DNA from: Rhodospirillaceae bacterium
GTDB taxonomy: Bacteria > Pseudomonadota > Alphaproteobacteria > SMXQ01
Reading direction: 5' to 3'
NCBI GenBank assembly: GCA_947474495.1
Contig: CANJIM010000025.1
Coordinates: forward strand, 1-39,964
DNA length: 39,964 nt
Part shown: positions 1 to 7,776 of the stretch, in pieces
Numbering within the stretch: the stretch's first letter is position 1
Layout of the letters: every line of letters begins with the position of its first letter
Position numbers and translations under genes: made by a program
Notes under the pieces: model-generated
The model's input: the letters and a program-made list of their open reading frames with translations, nothing else
What the model was told of the DNA's origin: nothing
Database searches by the model: none

Positions 1-85
1 CGCTCGCCGTGCCGCCTTGCGCCAGTACGATCTCTGCCTCGCGCAGCTTGCCGATGATCTCTTCAGGCCCGTGTCTCTTGCCCAT
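1..85 (-). CDS. IS3-family transposase OrfA, 5' part only
   Basis: Reverse-strand reading from ATG at 83-85 gives 28 residues beginning MGKRHGPEEIIGKLREAEI and continuing to the window edge. This N-terminus is characteristic of OrfA proteins of IS3-family elements, which carry a helix-turn-helix DNA-binding domain and are joined to OrfB (DDE integrase) by programmed frameshifting. A Shine-Dalgarno-like GAAGGAGAG lies just upstream (about 89-97 on the plus coordinates). Only the first few turns of the helix-turn-helix region are present here, so intactness of the transposase cannot be judged. Confidence 0.75.
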   Translation of the reverse strand, partial: MGKRHGPEEIIGKLREAEIVLAQGGTAS

Positions 86-148
86 TTTCTCTCTCCTTCA
101 GGGTCCACACTAAAATAGTCGATGGACCACTCTGAAGGGGGCAGATCA
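1..148 (-). mobile_element. IS3-family insertion sequence, terminal part (left end)
   Basis: The first 148 bases look like the end of an IS3-family element whose body lies off the left edge. Seen: the start of an OrfA-type transposase on the minus strand (ATG at 83-85). Reading outward on the minus strand, a terminus beginning TGATCTGCCCCCTTCAG starts at position 148, and TG is the usual first dinucleotide of IS3-family inverted repeats. The roughly 60 bases between this end and the orfA start codon fit the family layout. The other end, the matching inverted repeat and the target duplication are outside the window, so the boundary at 148 is inferred. Confidence 0.62.
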
Positions 149-688
149 AACCGCCCACCCCTGATGCCGAGCAAACCGGATTATGCCGGCGCAGTTGCCG
201 GTATTGTCGGCCAGCAGGCCGGCGCGCGCGCCGGTGGGCCGATGGCCCAAGTGTCGGAGGACAACCGGCTGATCGTCGGACGTAATATCCAGCTCAAGGG
301 CGAGATCGGCGCGTGCGACACGCTGGTCGTCGAAGGCCGCGTCGAGGCCTCGATGAAGAGCCGTATCATCCAGACCGCCGAAAGCGGCGTCTTTATCGGC
401 GAGGCGGACGTCGAGACGGCCGAAATCAGCGGGCTGTTCGAGGGCAAGTTGACGGCGCACAAACGCCTCGTCGTCCACGCCACCGGTCAGGTGAAGGGCA
501 CCGTGCGCTACGGCTCGATCGTCATCGAGGAAGGCGGCCGGGTATCCGGCGACGTCAAGGACATCGAAGCCGGCGAGCCGGTTCAACGCAGCGCATCGAG
601 CGCTCCGCAAGCGGTCCCGTCGCAGCCGATCGGCGAAGTCGGGCGCGCCACGGACGCCAGCCAGCCGAAGTTCGCAACGCTGCCGTAA
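122..688 (+). CDS. Bactofilin (polymer-forming cytoskeletal protein), 5' end altered by IS
   Basis: Bactofilins self-assemble into membrane-associated filaments that localise cell-wall enzymes. The protein has a short disordered N-terminus, a central right-handed beta-helix domain (about residues 48-150; repeated hydrophobic/glycine pattern such as RLIVGRNIQLKGEI, LVVEGRVEA, GVFIGEADV, EISGLFEGKL, GQVKGTVRYGSIVI) and a disordered tail rich in Ser, Ala and Pro. The open frame reaches ATG 122, but codons 1-9 (122-148) appear to be IS sequence. An internal ATG at 164 is the first start clearly outside the IS. Neither ATG has a good Shine-Dalgarno, so the native start and promoter were probably displaced. 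The beta-helix core is intact. A hairpin terminator follows the stop. Confidence 0.82.
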   Translation: MDHSEGGRSNRPPLMPSKPDYAGAVAGIVGQQAGARAGGPMAQVSEDNRLIVGRNIQLKGEIGACDTLVVEGRVEASMKSRIIQTAESGVFIGEADVETAEISGLFEGKLTAHKRLVVHATGQVKGTVRYGSIVIEEGGRVSGDVKDIEAGEPVQRSASSAPQAVPSQPIGEVGRATDASQPKFATLP

Positions 689-695
689 CCGCGAT

Positions 696-729
696 AAAGC
701 CGGCGCGGGCTTGTGTTCGCGCCGGCTTT
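696..729. terminator. Bidirectional hairpin terminator between bactofilin and DUF2794 genes
   Basis: Arms AAAGCCGGCGCG (696-707) and CGCGCCGGCTTT (718-729) are perfectly complementary with a 10-nt loop. A T-run follows on the plus side, and the A-run provides Ts for the minus side. It sits between two convergent genes, so it can serve both. Confidence 0.75.
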
Positions 730-739
730 TCGTTGCGAG

Positions 740-1117
740 TTAAACGAGACGCAGTTTGCGGTCGAAAATTTCCAGCGCGCCTTCCAAAGTGGCGCTGCGG
801 CGCAGGCGCTCGCCGCCGCTCATGATCAGCCATTGGCCGTTGCGCCGCTGGCCGCCCAGCTTGACCACCGAGTAGATCGGTTTGGCCAAGGCATGCTGGA
901 ACATCGAAAAGATCGCCGCGCCTTCGCCATGGTCGATGGCATAGGCTTTCCATTCGCCGGCGATCACATGGCGGCTGTAGACGGCGATGAGCTGATTGAG
1001 TTCGGTGCGGGCGAACACCACGAGGCTCTTGCGCCCACTTTTGGACGACGACTTGCCGAGTTGCTCCTGCGCCGCCTTGCGCGCCTGAAAATCGGAAATC
1101 CGGACCAACTGTGTCAT
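740..1117 (-). CDS. DUF2794 family protein
   Basis: A 125-residue protein typical in length and sequence of the alphaproteobacterial DUF2794 family, whose biochemical role is unknown. Recognisable segments include a basic N-terminal stretch after MTQLVRISDFQARK, then FARTELNQLIAVYSRHVIAGEWKAY and a C-terminal GGERLRRSATLEGALEIFDRKL. The reading frame is open further upstream to 1264, but that extension has arginine/proline-rich composition and no family similarity, so the ATG at 1115-1117 is preferred. No clear Shine-Dalgarno precedes it. The gene converges on bactofilin and diverges from the yfgM-like gene. Confidence 0.8.
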   Translation of the reverse strand: MTQLVRISDFQARKAAQEQLGKSSSKSGRKSLVVFARTELNQLIAVYSRHVIAGEWKAYAIDHGEGAAIFSMFQHALAKPIYSVVKLGGQRRNGQWLIMSGGERLRRSATLEGALEIFDRKLRLV

Positions 1118-1452
1118 CGACGGCGACCACGCCCTCCGTACGGTCTCCGGGGCGCGAATCTGCGTCTCGGGGCTATGGGCAAGTCTTCCCCAAATCGGTG
1201 GCGCCGTCCAGTTGCGCGGCCCGTCATGGTGCGGGGCGTCGGCTTTTTGCCGACCGGGGCCCAAAAAAGCCTTATTCCATTGCGATTATTGGCTTTACGG
1301 CCCTGCGTCGGCGGTGGCCAGATCGGCGTTCGGGGCCGCTTTGGGGTTTCATTAATATCGCTTTTAGGCTAAGGAGTTAGGCCCTTTTACGGCGTCCGGA
1401 CGGCGGTTATCACCGCAGCGTCCGCTGCCTCTCATTCCGGCCTTTGCCCCCT
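1118..1452. other. 335-bp divergent intergenic region
   Basis: This is the only gap over 300 bases. No gene, tRNA or known RNA was recognised. It should hold both promoters for DUF2794 (minus) and yfgM-bamB-der (plus), but I could not pick either with confidence. Two structures are visible. One is a short perfect hairpin GTCGGC-TTTTT-GCCGAC (1238-1254). The other is a larger stem-loop at 1397-1424 (CGGACG GCGGT / ACCGC AG CGTCCG) about 29 bases before the yfgM-like start codon. Confidence 0.6.
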
Positions 1453-2133
1453 ATGGATAATTTCATTCAAGAGATCGAAGAGGACATCCGCCACGACCGG
1501 CAGATGGCCCTCTGGAAGAAATACGGCCGCTTCGCCGTGGCCATTGCCTTGCTCACCATCATCGCCGTCGCGGCGGTGCTGTTTTGGCGGCAATACACGG
1601 CACGCGAGCAGTTGAAAGATGGGCTCGCCTACATGGCGGCGATGGATCTCGCCGGCCCGCAGGTCGATCCGGCGACCGGTTCGCCCTCCGCCGCCGGCAC
1701 GCCCGACGCGGCGATCGGCGCGCTGCGCGATCTCGCGAGCAAAAGCACCGTGGGCTATGCCGCGCTATCGCGCCTACAGGAAGCCGCGCTGCTGTCGAAG
1801 TCCGGCAAGGCCGCCGAGGCGTCCGCGATCTACCAGAATATCGCCAATGACTCGCGCAGCGACAAAGTGTTCCGCGATCTGTCGCTGATCTTGCTGGCCC
1901 TGCAACAGATCGACAGCGCCGAGCCCAACGATCTCGCGGCCCGCTTGGCGCCGCTCACCGCCAGCGGCAATCCGTGGCGCTATTCGGCGCTGGAGCTGAC
2001 GGGCCTGCTGGCCGCGCGGGCCGGCGACACGTCAAAAGCGAAAGATGCCTATGCCACTCTGTCGGACGATCCAGGCACGCCGCGTCAATTGCGCGCCCGC
2101 GCTGCCGAGATGCTCGCGGTGTTCGGTGGCTGA
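1453..2133 (+). CDS. YfgM-like membrane-anchored TPR protein
   Basis: A 226-residue single-pass membrane protein. It has an N-terminal cytoplasmic segment MDNFIQEIEEDIRHDRQ, one transmembrane helix at about residues 27-47, then an alanine-rich helical periplasmic domain with degenerate tetratricopeptide repeats (TPR_21 / YfgM type). In enterobacteria YfgM associates with SecYEG and periplasmic chaperones. Its place directly before bamB and der matches the classical yfgM-bamB-der order, which supports the assignment. The ATG at 1453 is preferred over an in-frame TTG at 1444 because the family begins with this acidic motif. No Shine-Dalgarno is evident, and a hairpin precedes the start. The stop lies 4 bases before the chosen bamB start. 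Confidence 0.8.
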   Translation: MDNFIQEIEEDIRHDRQMALWKKYGRFAVAIALLTIIAVAAVLFWRQYTAREQLKDGLAYMAAMDLAGPQVDPATGSPSAAGTPDAAIGALRDLASKSTVGYAALSRLQEAALLSKSGKAAEASAIYQNIANDSRSDKVFRDLSLILLALQQIDSAEPNDLAARLAPLTASGNPWRYSALELTGLLAARAGDTSKAKDAYATLSDDPGTPRQLRARAAEMLAVFGG

Positions 2134-2137
2134 TCTC

Positions 2138-3460
2138 ATGCGCCGCACGGTTCTCCTATTTGGTATGGTCGCGCTGCTGCCCGCGCTGGCAGCTTGCGAT
2201 TGGCTGTACGGCGCAAGCAAGCCGCCGCCGTTGCCGGGCGATCGGATCGCCGTCATGCAGTTCGAAGCGTCGCTCAAGCCGGCCCCTGAATTGGCCGGCG
2301 AGCCGATTGCGGTGCCGGAGCCGCGCGTCAATCCTGATTGGCAGCAAGCCTTCGGCGCCGGCAACCATGTCTCGGGCCACTTGCAGTTCGCCGACGCGCC
2401 CAAGCGCGTTTGGAGTTCGAGCATCGGCCATGGGTCGGATTCCTCGCGCAAACTGCTCGGCCAGCCCATCGTCGCAGAAGGTATGGTCTTCGCCATGGAT
2501 TCGAGCGGCGAAGTGACCGCCCACCGGCTCGAAAACGGCAGCAGAGTCTGGAAGAAGGACATCACGCCAGACGACGAATCCGACGGCCCGCTCGGCGCCG
2601 GCTTGGCTTACGCCGACGGCAAGCTCTACGCCACGACCGGCTTTGCCGAAGTGGTCTCGCTCGACGCCAAGACCGGCAAGGAATTGTGGCGCCGCAAGGT
2701 CTCCGGCCCGGCCCGCGGCTCTCCCGCCGTCGCTGGCGGCCGCGTCTTCGTCGTCTGCATCGACAACACCAGCTACGCGCTCTCGGTCGACGATGGCCGC
2801 GTGCTGTGGAACCACTCGGGCACCAGCGAAGGCGCCGGCCTGCTCGGCGCCGCGACACCGGCTGTGGAAGGCGACGTCGTCGTCATCGCCTACAGCTCGG
2901 GCGAGCTTTACGGCCTGCGCGTGACCAATGGCCGCCAAATCTGGGCCGACTTCCTGTCGCTGCCGCGTCGTATCAGCGCGGTCTCCGATCTCAATGATAT
3001 TCGCGCTTCGCCGGTCATCGCCGGCGGCCGCGTCTATGCCGTCGGCAACGCCGGCCGCATGGTATCGATCGTTGTCGGGACCGGCGCGCGCGCCTGGGAC
3101 CAGCGCATCAGCGGCGTGCAGACACCGTTGCTGGCCGGCGACGTCATCTATGTGCTCAACACCGACAATGAGCTGATCTGCCTGTCGGCGCGTGATGGCC
3201 GTGTGCGCTGGATCAAGCAATTGCCGCGCTACGAGGACGAAGAGCGCAAGCGCAAGCCGATCGATTGGTCCGGCCCAGTGCTGGCCGGCGACCGTCTGAT
3301 CCTCGCCGGCTCGCATGAAATGGCGATGTCCGTCTCGCCCTATAGCGGCGAGATCCTCGGTCAGAGCGATTTGCCGCACGGGGTCCGGATAGGGCCCATC
3401 GTCGCGCAGAACACGCTCATCTTCCTGACGGATAACGGCGACCTGGTCGCCTATAGGTGA
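2138..3460 (+). CDS. bamB: Outer membrane assembly lipoprotein BamB
   Basis: BamB is a periplasmic lipoprotein of the BAM complex that scaffolds BamA during outer-membrane protein insertion. The 440-residue product starts with a lipoprotein signal peptide whose lipobox LAAC places the lipidated cysteine at residue 20. The rest is an eight-bladed PQQ-like beta-propeller with recurring blade motifs such as GKLYATTGFAEVVSLDAKTGKELWRRK, GRVFVVCIDN and LSARDGRVRWIKQL. The open frame extends to 2045, but only the ATG at 2138 (or a GTG at 2126 overlapping the previous stop) gives a proper signal peptide. It lies between yfgM-like and der, and its stop precedes the der ATG by only five bases, indicating one transcript. 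Confidence 0.93.
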   Translation: MRRTVLLFGMVALLPALAACDWLYGASKPPPLPGDRIAVMQFEASLKPAPELAGEPIAVPEPRVNPDWQQAFGAGNHVSGHLQFADAPKRVWSSSIGHGSDSSRKLLGQPIVAEGMVFAMDSSGEVTAHRLENGSRVWKKDITPDDESDGPLGAGLAYADGKLYATTGFAEVVSLDAKTGKELWRRKVSGPARGSPAVAGGRVFVVCIDNTSYALSVDDGRVLWNHSGTSEGAGLLGAATPAVEGDVVVIAYSSGELYGLRVTNGRQIWADFLSLPRRISAVSDLNDIRASPVIAGGRVYAVGNAGRMVSIVVGTGARAWDQRISGVQTPLLAGDVIYVLNTDNELICLSARDGRVRWIKQLPRYEDEERKRKPIDWSGPVLAGDRLILAGSHEMAMSVSPYSGEILGQSDLPHGVRIGPIVAQNTLIFLTDNGDLVAYR

Positions 3461-3465
3461 CCAAA

Positions 3466-4866
3466 ATGGACGGCAAACGCCTCCCTGTCGTCGCCATCGT
3501 CGGTCGTCCCAACGTCGGCAAGTCGACGCTATTTAACCGCGTGGTCGGCAAGAAGATCGCCATTGTCGATCCGACTCCTGGCGTTACGCGCGATCGCCGG
3601 GAAGGCGAGGCGCGCGTCGCCGATCTCAAGTTCATTGCCGTCGACACGCCGGGCTTCGAAGACGAAATCGGCGAAAGCCTCGAAGCGCGTATGCAGGAGC
3701 AGACGGCCAAGGCTCTGGCCGGTGCCGATCTCGCGCTGATGGTGATCGACGCTCGCGCCGGCGTCACGCCGCTCGACGAGGCCTTCGCGCGCTGGATCCG
3801 CCCGATGAAGAAGCCGGTCCTGCTGCTCGTCAACAAATGCGAAGGCAACAAGGGCCGCGAAGGCATCGCCGAAGCATACAAGCTCGGCTTCGGCGAGCCG
3901 GTCGCCATCTCCGCCGAGCATGGCGAGGGGATCAGCGAGTTGTATGACGGTCTGCGCGCCCATCTCGAAGGCGCCCATCTCTCTTACGACGACCATGAAG
4001 AAGGTTTCGAAGGCGACATCGAGGCGGAGCCGGGCCTCGGCGACAAGCCGCTACGCCTCGCTATCGTCGGCCGGCCCAATGTCGGCAAGTCGACATTGAT
4101 GAACGCCTTGCTCGGCGAGGAACGCTCGCTGACCGGTCCGGAAGCGGGCATCACGCGCGACGCCATTGCCGTCGATTGGCTGTGGCAGGACAAGAAAGTG
4201 CGCTTGGTCGATACCGCCGGCCTGCGCCGTAAAGCCCGCATCGACGAGAAGCTTGAAAAGCTGGCCGGCGCCGACAGCTTCCGCGCCATCCGTCTGGCGC
4301 AGGTGGTCGTGCTGGTGCTCGACGCAACGATGATGCTCGAGCATCAGGACCTGACGATCGCTGCCCATGCCGCCGAAGAAGGCCGCGCGCTGATCATCGC
4401 CGTCAACAAATGGGATCTGATCGACGATCCGGCGACCGCCATCGGCAAGCTGCGCGACCGTATCGAGACGTCGCTGCCGCAAGTGAAGGGCCTGCGCTTC
4501 TTCCGCATCTCGGCCCAGCATGGCGAGGGGCTCGACGATCTGATGGCCGGCGCCTTCGAAGCCTTCGACCATTGGGACACGCGCATTTCCACGAGCAAGC
4601 TCAACCGCTGGCTCGAACATGCGCTGGAAGCCAATCCGCCGCCGGCGCCGCATGGCCGCCGCCTAAAATTCCGCTATATGGCGCAATTGAAAGCGCGGCC
4701 GCCGACCTTCGCGCTGTTCATCAGCCGGGCCGACGAAGTGGCCGACAGCTACCTGCGCTACCTCGCCAATGGCATTCGCGACACCTTCGGCCTGCAGGGC
4801 ACCCCGATCCGCTTCTCCTTGCGCGCCGGCAAGAACCCCTACGCACCGGACGAGAACAAGCGTTAG
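3466..4866 (+). CDS. der: Ribosome biogenesis GTPase Der (EngA)
   Basis: Der has two tandem GTPase domains and acts in 50S ribosomal subunit maturation. Both P-loops read GRPNVGKST (first at residues 13-21, second near residue 203). The first domain has DTPGFED as G3 and NKCEG as G4. The second has DTAGLRRK and NKWD. A C-terminal KH-like domain (about residues 355-440) follows, containing PPAPHGRRLKFRYMAQ. Length 466 fits the family. The start was placed at ATG 3466 because AGGTGA at 3455-3460 is a well-spaced Shine-Dalgarno. An in-frame GTG at 3457 overlapping the bamB stop is possible. It is convergent with the SDR gene 30 bases away. Confidence 0.95.
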   Translation: MDGKRLPVVAIVGRPNVGKSTLFNRVVGKKIAIVDPTPGVTRDRREGEARVADLKFIAVDTPGFEDEIGESLEARMQEQTAKALAGADLALMVIDARAGVTPLDEAFARWIRPMKKPVLLLVNKCEGNKGREGIAEAYKLGFGEPVAISAEHGEGISELYDGLRAHLEGAHLSYDDHEEGFEGDIEAEPGLGDKPLRLAIVGRPNVGKSTLMNALLGEERSLTGPEAGITRDAIAVDWLWQDKKVRLVDTAGLRRKARIDEKLEKLAGADSFRAIRLAQVVVLVLDATMMLEHQDLTIAAHAAEEGRALIIAVNKWDLIDDPATAIGKLRDRIETSLPQVKGLRFFRISAQHGEGLDDLMAGAFEAFDHWDTRISTSKLNRWLEHALEANPPPAPHGRRLKFRYMAQLKARPPTFALFISRADEVADSYLRYLANGIRDTFGLQGTPIRFSLRAGKNPYAPDENKR

Positions 4867-4881
4867 CAGGCGCGTGGCGCC

Positions 4882-4896
4882 CGACGACAATCGTCG
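4882..4896. terminator. Possible short convergent terminator hairpin
   Basis: CGACGA (4882-4887) and TCGTCG (4891-4896) form a 6-bp stem with a CAA loop in the 30-bp gap between the convergent der and SDR genes. There is no T-run on either side, so an intrinsic terminator is only a weak proposal. Confidence 0.25.
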
Positions 4897-5616
4897 TTAG
4901 ACGCCGACGACTTCACCCTGCCGGGTTTCCTCGGCGCTCGCCATCGGCACCATCACTTCCGCGACGTCTTCCGGCGGCTTGACCGTTTGCGGATCTTCGC
5001 CGGGGAAGGCTTCGGCGCGCATGCGCGTGCGCGTGCGGCCGGGATTGAGCAGGTTGGCGCGGATGGCGGTCTTGCCCAGTTCGCCGGCCCAGGTCCGCAC
5101 CATGCTTTCGAGCGCCGCCTTGCTCGCCGCATAGGCGCCCCAATAGGGATGCGTGCCCTGCGCCACCGTCGAGGTGACGAAGATGGCGCGCCCCGCGGGC
5201 GACAGTTTCAGCAGCGGCTCGCAGATGCGGATCAAGCGCCAGTTGGCGGTGACGTTGACAGCGAAGACGCGCTCCCACACCGGCGGATCGATATGGCTCA
5301 TCGGGCTGAGCGTGCCGAGCTGGCCGGCGTTGCCGACGAGAATGTCGAGCTTGCCGAAACGTTCGAGAATGGCCGGGCCGAGCTTGTCGATCTCGGCGCC
5401 TTTGGCGAGATCGAGCGGCACCAGCGTGGCATTGCCATGGCCGGCCTTGCGGATCTGATCGTCGACTTCTTCGAGGCCGCCGACCGTGCGCGCCGTGAGG
5501 ATGACTTGCGCGCCTTCGGCGGCGAACCGCTTGGCGACGGCGGCGCCTATGCCGCGCGACGCGCCGGTGATCAAGGCGACGCGACCGGCGAGGCGGCCGT
5601 TCGTTGTATCCGTCAT
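4897..5616 (-). CDS. Short-chain dehydrogenase/reductase (SDR) family oxidoreductase
   Basis: A 239-residue classical SDR using NAD(P)H. The Rossmann motif TGASRGIG lies at about residues 17-24, NAG in LVGNAGQ near residue 96, a catalytic serine in the VTSTV segment, and YAASK as the catalytic Tyr-x-x-x-Lys. The sequence resembles the YciK-like group of uncharacterised SDRs found beside purF in many alphaproteobacteria, but the substrate cannot be inferred. The start is 7 bases downstream of the purF stop, making it the last gene of the dnaB-to-purF run. No membrane segment or fusion is seen. Confidence 0.88.
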   Translation of the reverse strand: MTDTTNGRLAGRVALITGASRGIGAAVAKRFAAEGAQVILTARTVGGLEEVDDQIRKAGHGNATLVPLDLAKGAEIDKLGPAILERFGKLDILVGNAGQLGTLSPMSHIDPPVWERVFAVNVTANWRLIRICEPLLKLSPAGRAIFVTSTVAQGTHPYWGAYAASKAALESMVRTWAGELGKTAIRANLLNPGRTRTRMRAEAFPGEDPQTVKPPEDVAEVMVPMASAEETRQGEVVGV

Positions 5617-5623
5617 GCCGGGC

Positions 5624-7096
5624 TCAGCGCCGCCCGGCGCGACGCAGGACTTCGGTCAGGAACGAGAGCTGCGCCGGCTTTTCCGTGCCATCCATATCGG
5701 TCAGGCGGATCGGATATTCGCCGCTGAAGCAGGCGTCGCAATATTGCGGGCGCTCGGCATTGCGGCCCGGCTCGCCCATGGCGCTATAGAGGCCGTCCAT
5801 CGAGATGAAGGCCAGCGAATCGACACCAATGAACTGCGCCATTTCGGCGATCGAGTAGCGCGCGGCGAGCAGTTTATCGCGCTCGGGCGTGTCGACGCCG
5901 TAGAAGCAGGGATTGGTCGTCGGCGGGCTGGCGATGCGCATATGCACTTCCGTGGCGCCGGCGGCGCGCATCATCTCGACGATCTTCTTCGAGGTGGTGC
6001 CGCGCACGATCGAATCGTCGACCAGCACGATGCGCTTGCCCTTGATGTAGGCGCGGTTGGCATTGTGCTTGAGCTTGACGCCGAGGTGGCGGATCTGGTC
6101 GGTCGGCTCGATGAAGGTGCGGCCGACATAGTGGTTGCGGATGATGCCGAGCTCGAACGGGATACCCGATTCGTTGGCGTAGCCGATGGCCGCCGGCACG
6201 CCCGAGTCGGGCACCGGAATGATCATGTCGGCGTCGACGCCGCTTTCCTTGGCCAGTTCGATGCCGATGCGCTTGCGCGCGTCGTAGACCGAGACGCCTT
6301 CCATCACCGAGTCGGGGCGGGCGAAGTAAATATATTCGAAGATACAGGGGCGCTTGGTGGTGGTGCCGAACGGCTTGAGGCTCTCGACGCCCTTTTCGTT
6401 GATGACGACCAGCTCGCCGGCCTCGATATCGCGCACGTAGTCGGCGCCGATGATGTCGAGAGCGCAGGTTTCCGAGGCGAGGATATAGGCGTCGTCGAGC
6501 TTGCCGAGCACCAGCGGGCGCACGCCGAGCGGGTCGCGCACGCCGATCAGGCCGTCTTTGTGCAGGCCGACCAAGGAATAGGCGCCCTCGACCTGGCGCA
6601 GGGCGTCGATCATGCGCTCGACCACCGTCTCATGGCGGCTGATCGCCATGAGATGGATGATCACTTCGGTGTCGGTGGTCGATTGGAACAGGCTGCCCTT
6701 GCGCACCAGGTCCTGGCGCAACGTCACGGCGTTGGTCAGGTTGCCGTTGTGGCCGATGGCGAAGCCGCCGTACTGGAAGTCGGCGAACAGCGGCTGGATA
6801 TTGCGCTCGATGGTTTCGCCGCTGGTCGAATAGCGGTTATGGCCGATGGCCGAGCGGCCGGGCAGGCGGCGGATCGCCGCTTCGCTGGAGAAGATGTCGG
6901 CGACATGGCCGAGGCCGCGGTGGCTGTTGAAGCGCGCGCCGTCGTAAACGACCATGCCGGTCGCCTCTTGGCCGCGATGCTGCAGGGCGTGCAGGCCGAG
7001 CGCTGTTAGCGCCGCGGCGTCTTCATGGCCGTAGACGCCGAAGATGGCGCATTCTTCATGAAGATGGTCGTCTTCGAACGGATGGGTGGTCAGCAT
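5624..7096 (-). CDS. purF: Amidophosphoribosyltransferase PurF
   Basis: PurF catalyses the first committed step of purine synthesis: PRPP plus glutamine to 5-phosphoribosylamine. The N-terminal Ntn glutaminase domain begins with a propeptide ending in HEE before the catalytic Cys16 (ECAIFGVYG). Glutaminase motifs HRGQEATGM and GHNGNLTN follow. The C-terminal phosphoribosyltransferase domain shows the PRPP-binding loop VLVDDSIVRGTTSKKI and a CDACFSGEYP tail. Length 490 is typical of the B. subtilis-like type that carries a propeptide. The gene lies 3 bases after cvpA, an association also known in enterobacteria. Confidence 0.96.
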   Translation of the reverse strand: MLTTHPFEDDHLHEECAIFGVYGHEDAAALTALGLHALQHRGQEATGMVVYDGARFNSHRGLGHVADIFSSEAAIRRLPGRSAIGHNRYSTSGETIERNIQPLFADFQYGGFAIGHNGNLTNAVTLRQDLVRKGSLFQSTTDTEVIIHLMAISRHETVVERMIDALRQVEGAYSLVGLHKDGLIGVRDPLGVRPLVLGKLDDAYILASETCALDIIGADYVRDIEAGELVVINEKGVESLKPFGTTTKRPCIFEYIYFARPDSVMEGVSVYDARKRIGIELAKESGVDADMIIPVPDSGVPAAIGYANESGIPFELGIIRNHYVGRTFIEPTDQIRHLGVKLKHNANRAYIKGKRIVLVDDSIVRGTTSKKIVEMMRAAGATEVHMRIASPPTTNPCFYGVDTPERDKLLAARYSIAEMAQFIGVDSLAFISMDGLYSAMGEPGRNAERPQYCDACFSGEYPIRLTDMDGTEKPAQLSFLTEVLRRAGRR

Positions 7097-7099
7097 GGG

Positions 7100-7762
7100 T
7101 TACTGCGTTCCCTCGATAAGGCGGTCCATCTCTCTGCGTTCTTCCGGTTTATAACCCGGCCCCTGATTGGGGGGCACGGGGTTGGACGCGGTCGACGTGG
7201 CGGATGGGGGTGAAGCGGGGCGTGGGGCGGTATCGGTGCGGCGTTCGGCATTGGGCCGGTAGCCGCTGTTGCGGACATGGGCCGGCGCGAGCGAATAGAG
7301 GAAGTCGGCGCCGCGCTCCATCAGCGGCGCGGTGCGCGCGGCTTGCACCCAGGCGGGCTGCTCGCGCGGCGGAATGGCCCAGCTGAGGCCCATATAGACC
7401 AGGCAGATCAGAACGGCGCCGCGCGCCAAGCCGAAGACGAACCCCAGCGTGCGGTCGACCGAACCGGCGGCCGTGCCGCGCACTGCGCCGGCAATGGTCC
7501 CGCTGATGATCGACAGAATGAACAGCACGACGAGGAAGATGCTGGCGCCGGTGACGACGTTGGCGATCGTCGGCTCGCTGATCAGGCGCATCACGTAGGG
7601 GCTCAGGATGTCGAAGCCGTAGAAGGTGGCGAAGGCGGCGCCGATCCAGCTGAAGATCGCGAGCACTTCGCGCACCAGGCCGCGCGCCAGGGCGAAGACG
7701 CCGGACAACAGGATGACGACGATGACAATCAGATCGACGAGGTTGAAGCCGAGAACCTGCAT
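7100..7762 (-). CDS. cvpA: CvpA family inner membrane protein
   Basis: CvpA (colicin V production) proteins are inner-membrane proteins conserved next to purF, with an incompletely defined role in envelope homeostasis. The 220-residue product has four predicted hydrophobic segments, at about residues 7-25, 32-50, 66-88 and 103-125, within the CvpA domain. The motif GLVREVL follows the first segment. The C-terminal 75 residues are hydrophilic and rich in Pro, Ser, Thr and Arg, a variable tail. It sits 14 bases downstream of radA and 3 bases upstream of purF. Confidence 0.9.
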   Translation of the reverse strand: MQVLGFNLVDLIVIVVILLSGVFALARGLVREVLAIFSWIGAAFATFYGFDILSPYVMRLISEPTIANVVTGASIFLVVLFILSIISGTIAGAVRGTAAGSVDRTLGFVFGLARGAVLICLVYMGLSWAIPPREQPAWVQAARTAPLMERGADFLYSLAPAHVRNSGYRPNAERRTDTAPRPASPPSATSTASNPVPPNQGPGYKPEERREMDRLIEGTQ

Positions 7763-7776
7763 GGCCTAACGCGTCC

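Noticed and set aside
1238-1254. GTCGGC-TTTTT-GCCGAC as a terminator
   Set aside because: The T tract is in the loop rather than after the stem, and no gene ends there.
5486-7009. 507-codon plus-strand open frame opposite purF
   Set aside because: It is antisense to the whole of purF, has arginine, alanine, aspartate and histidine-rich composition, and matches no family. Long antisense frames are common in GC-rich genomes.
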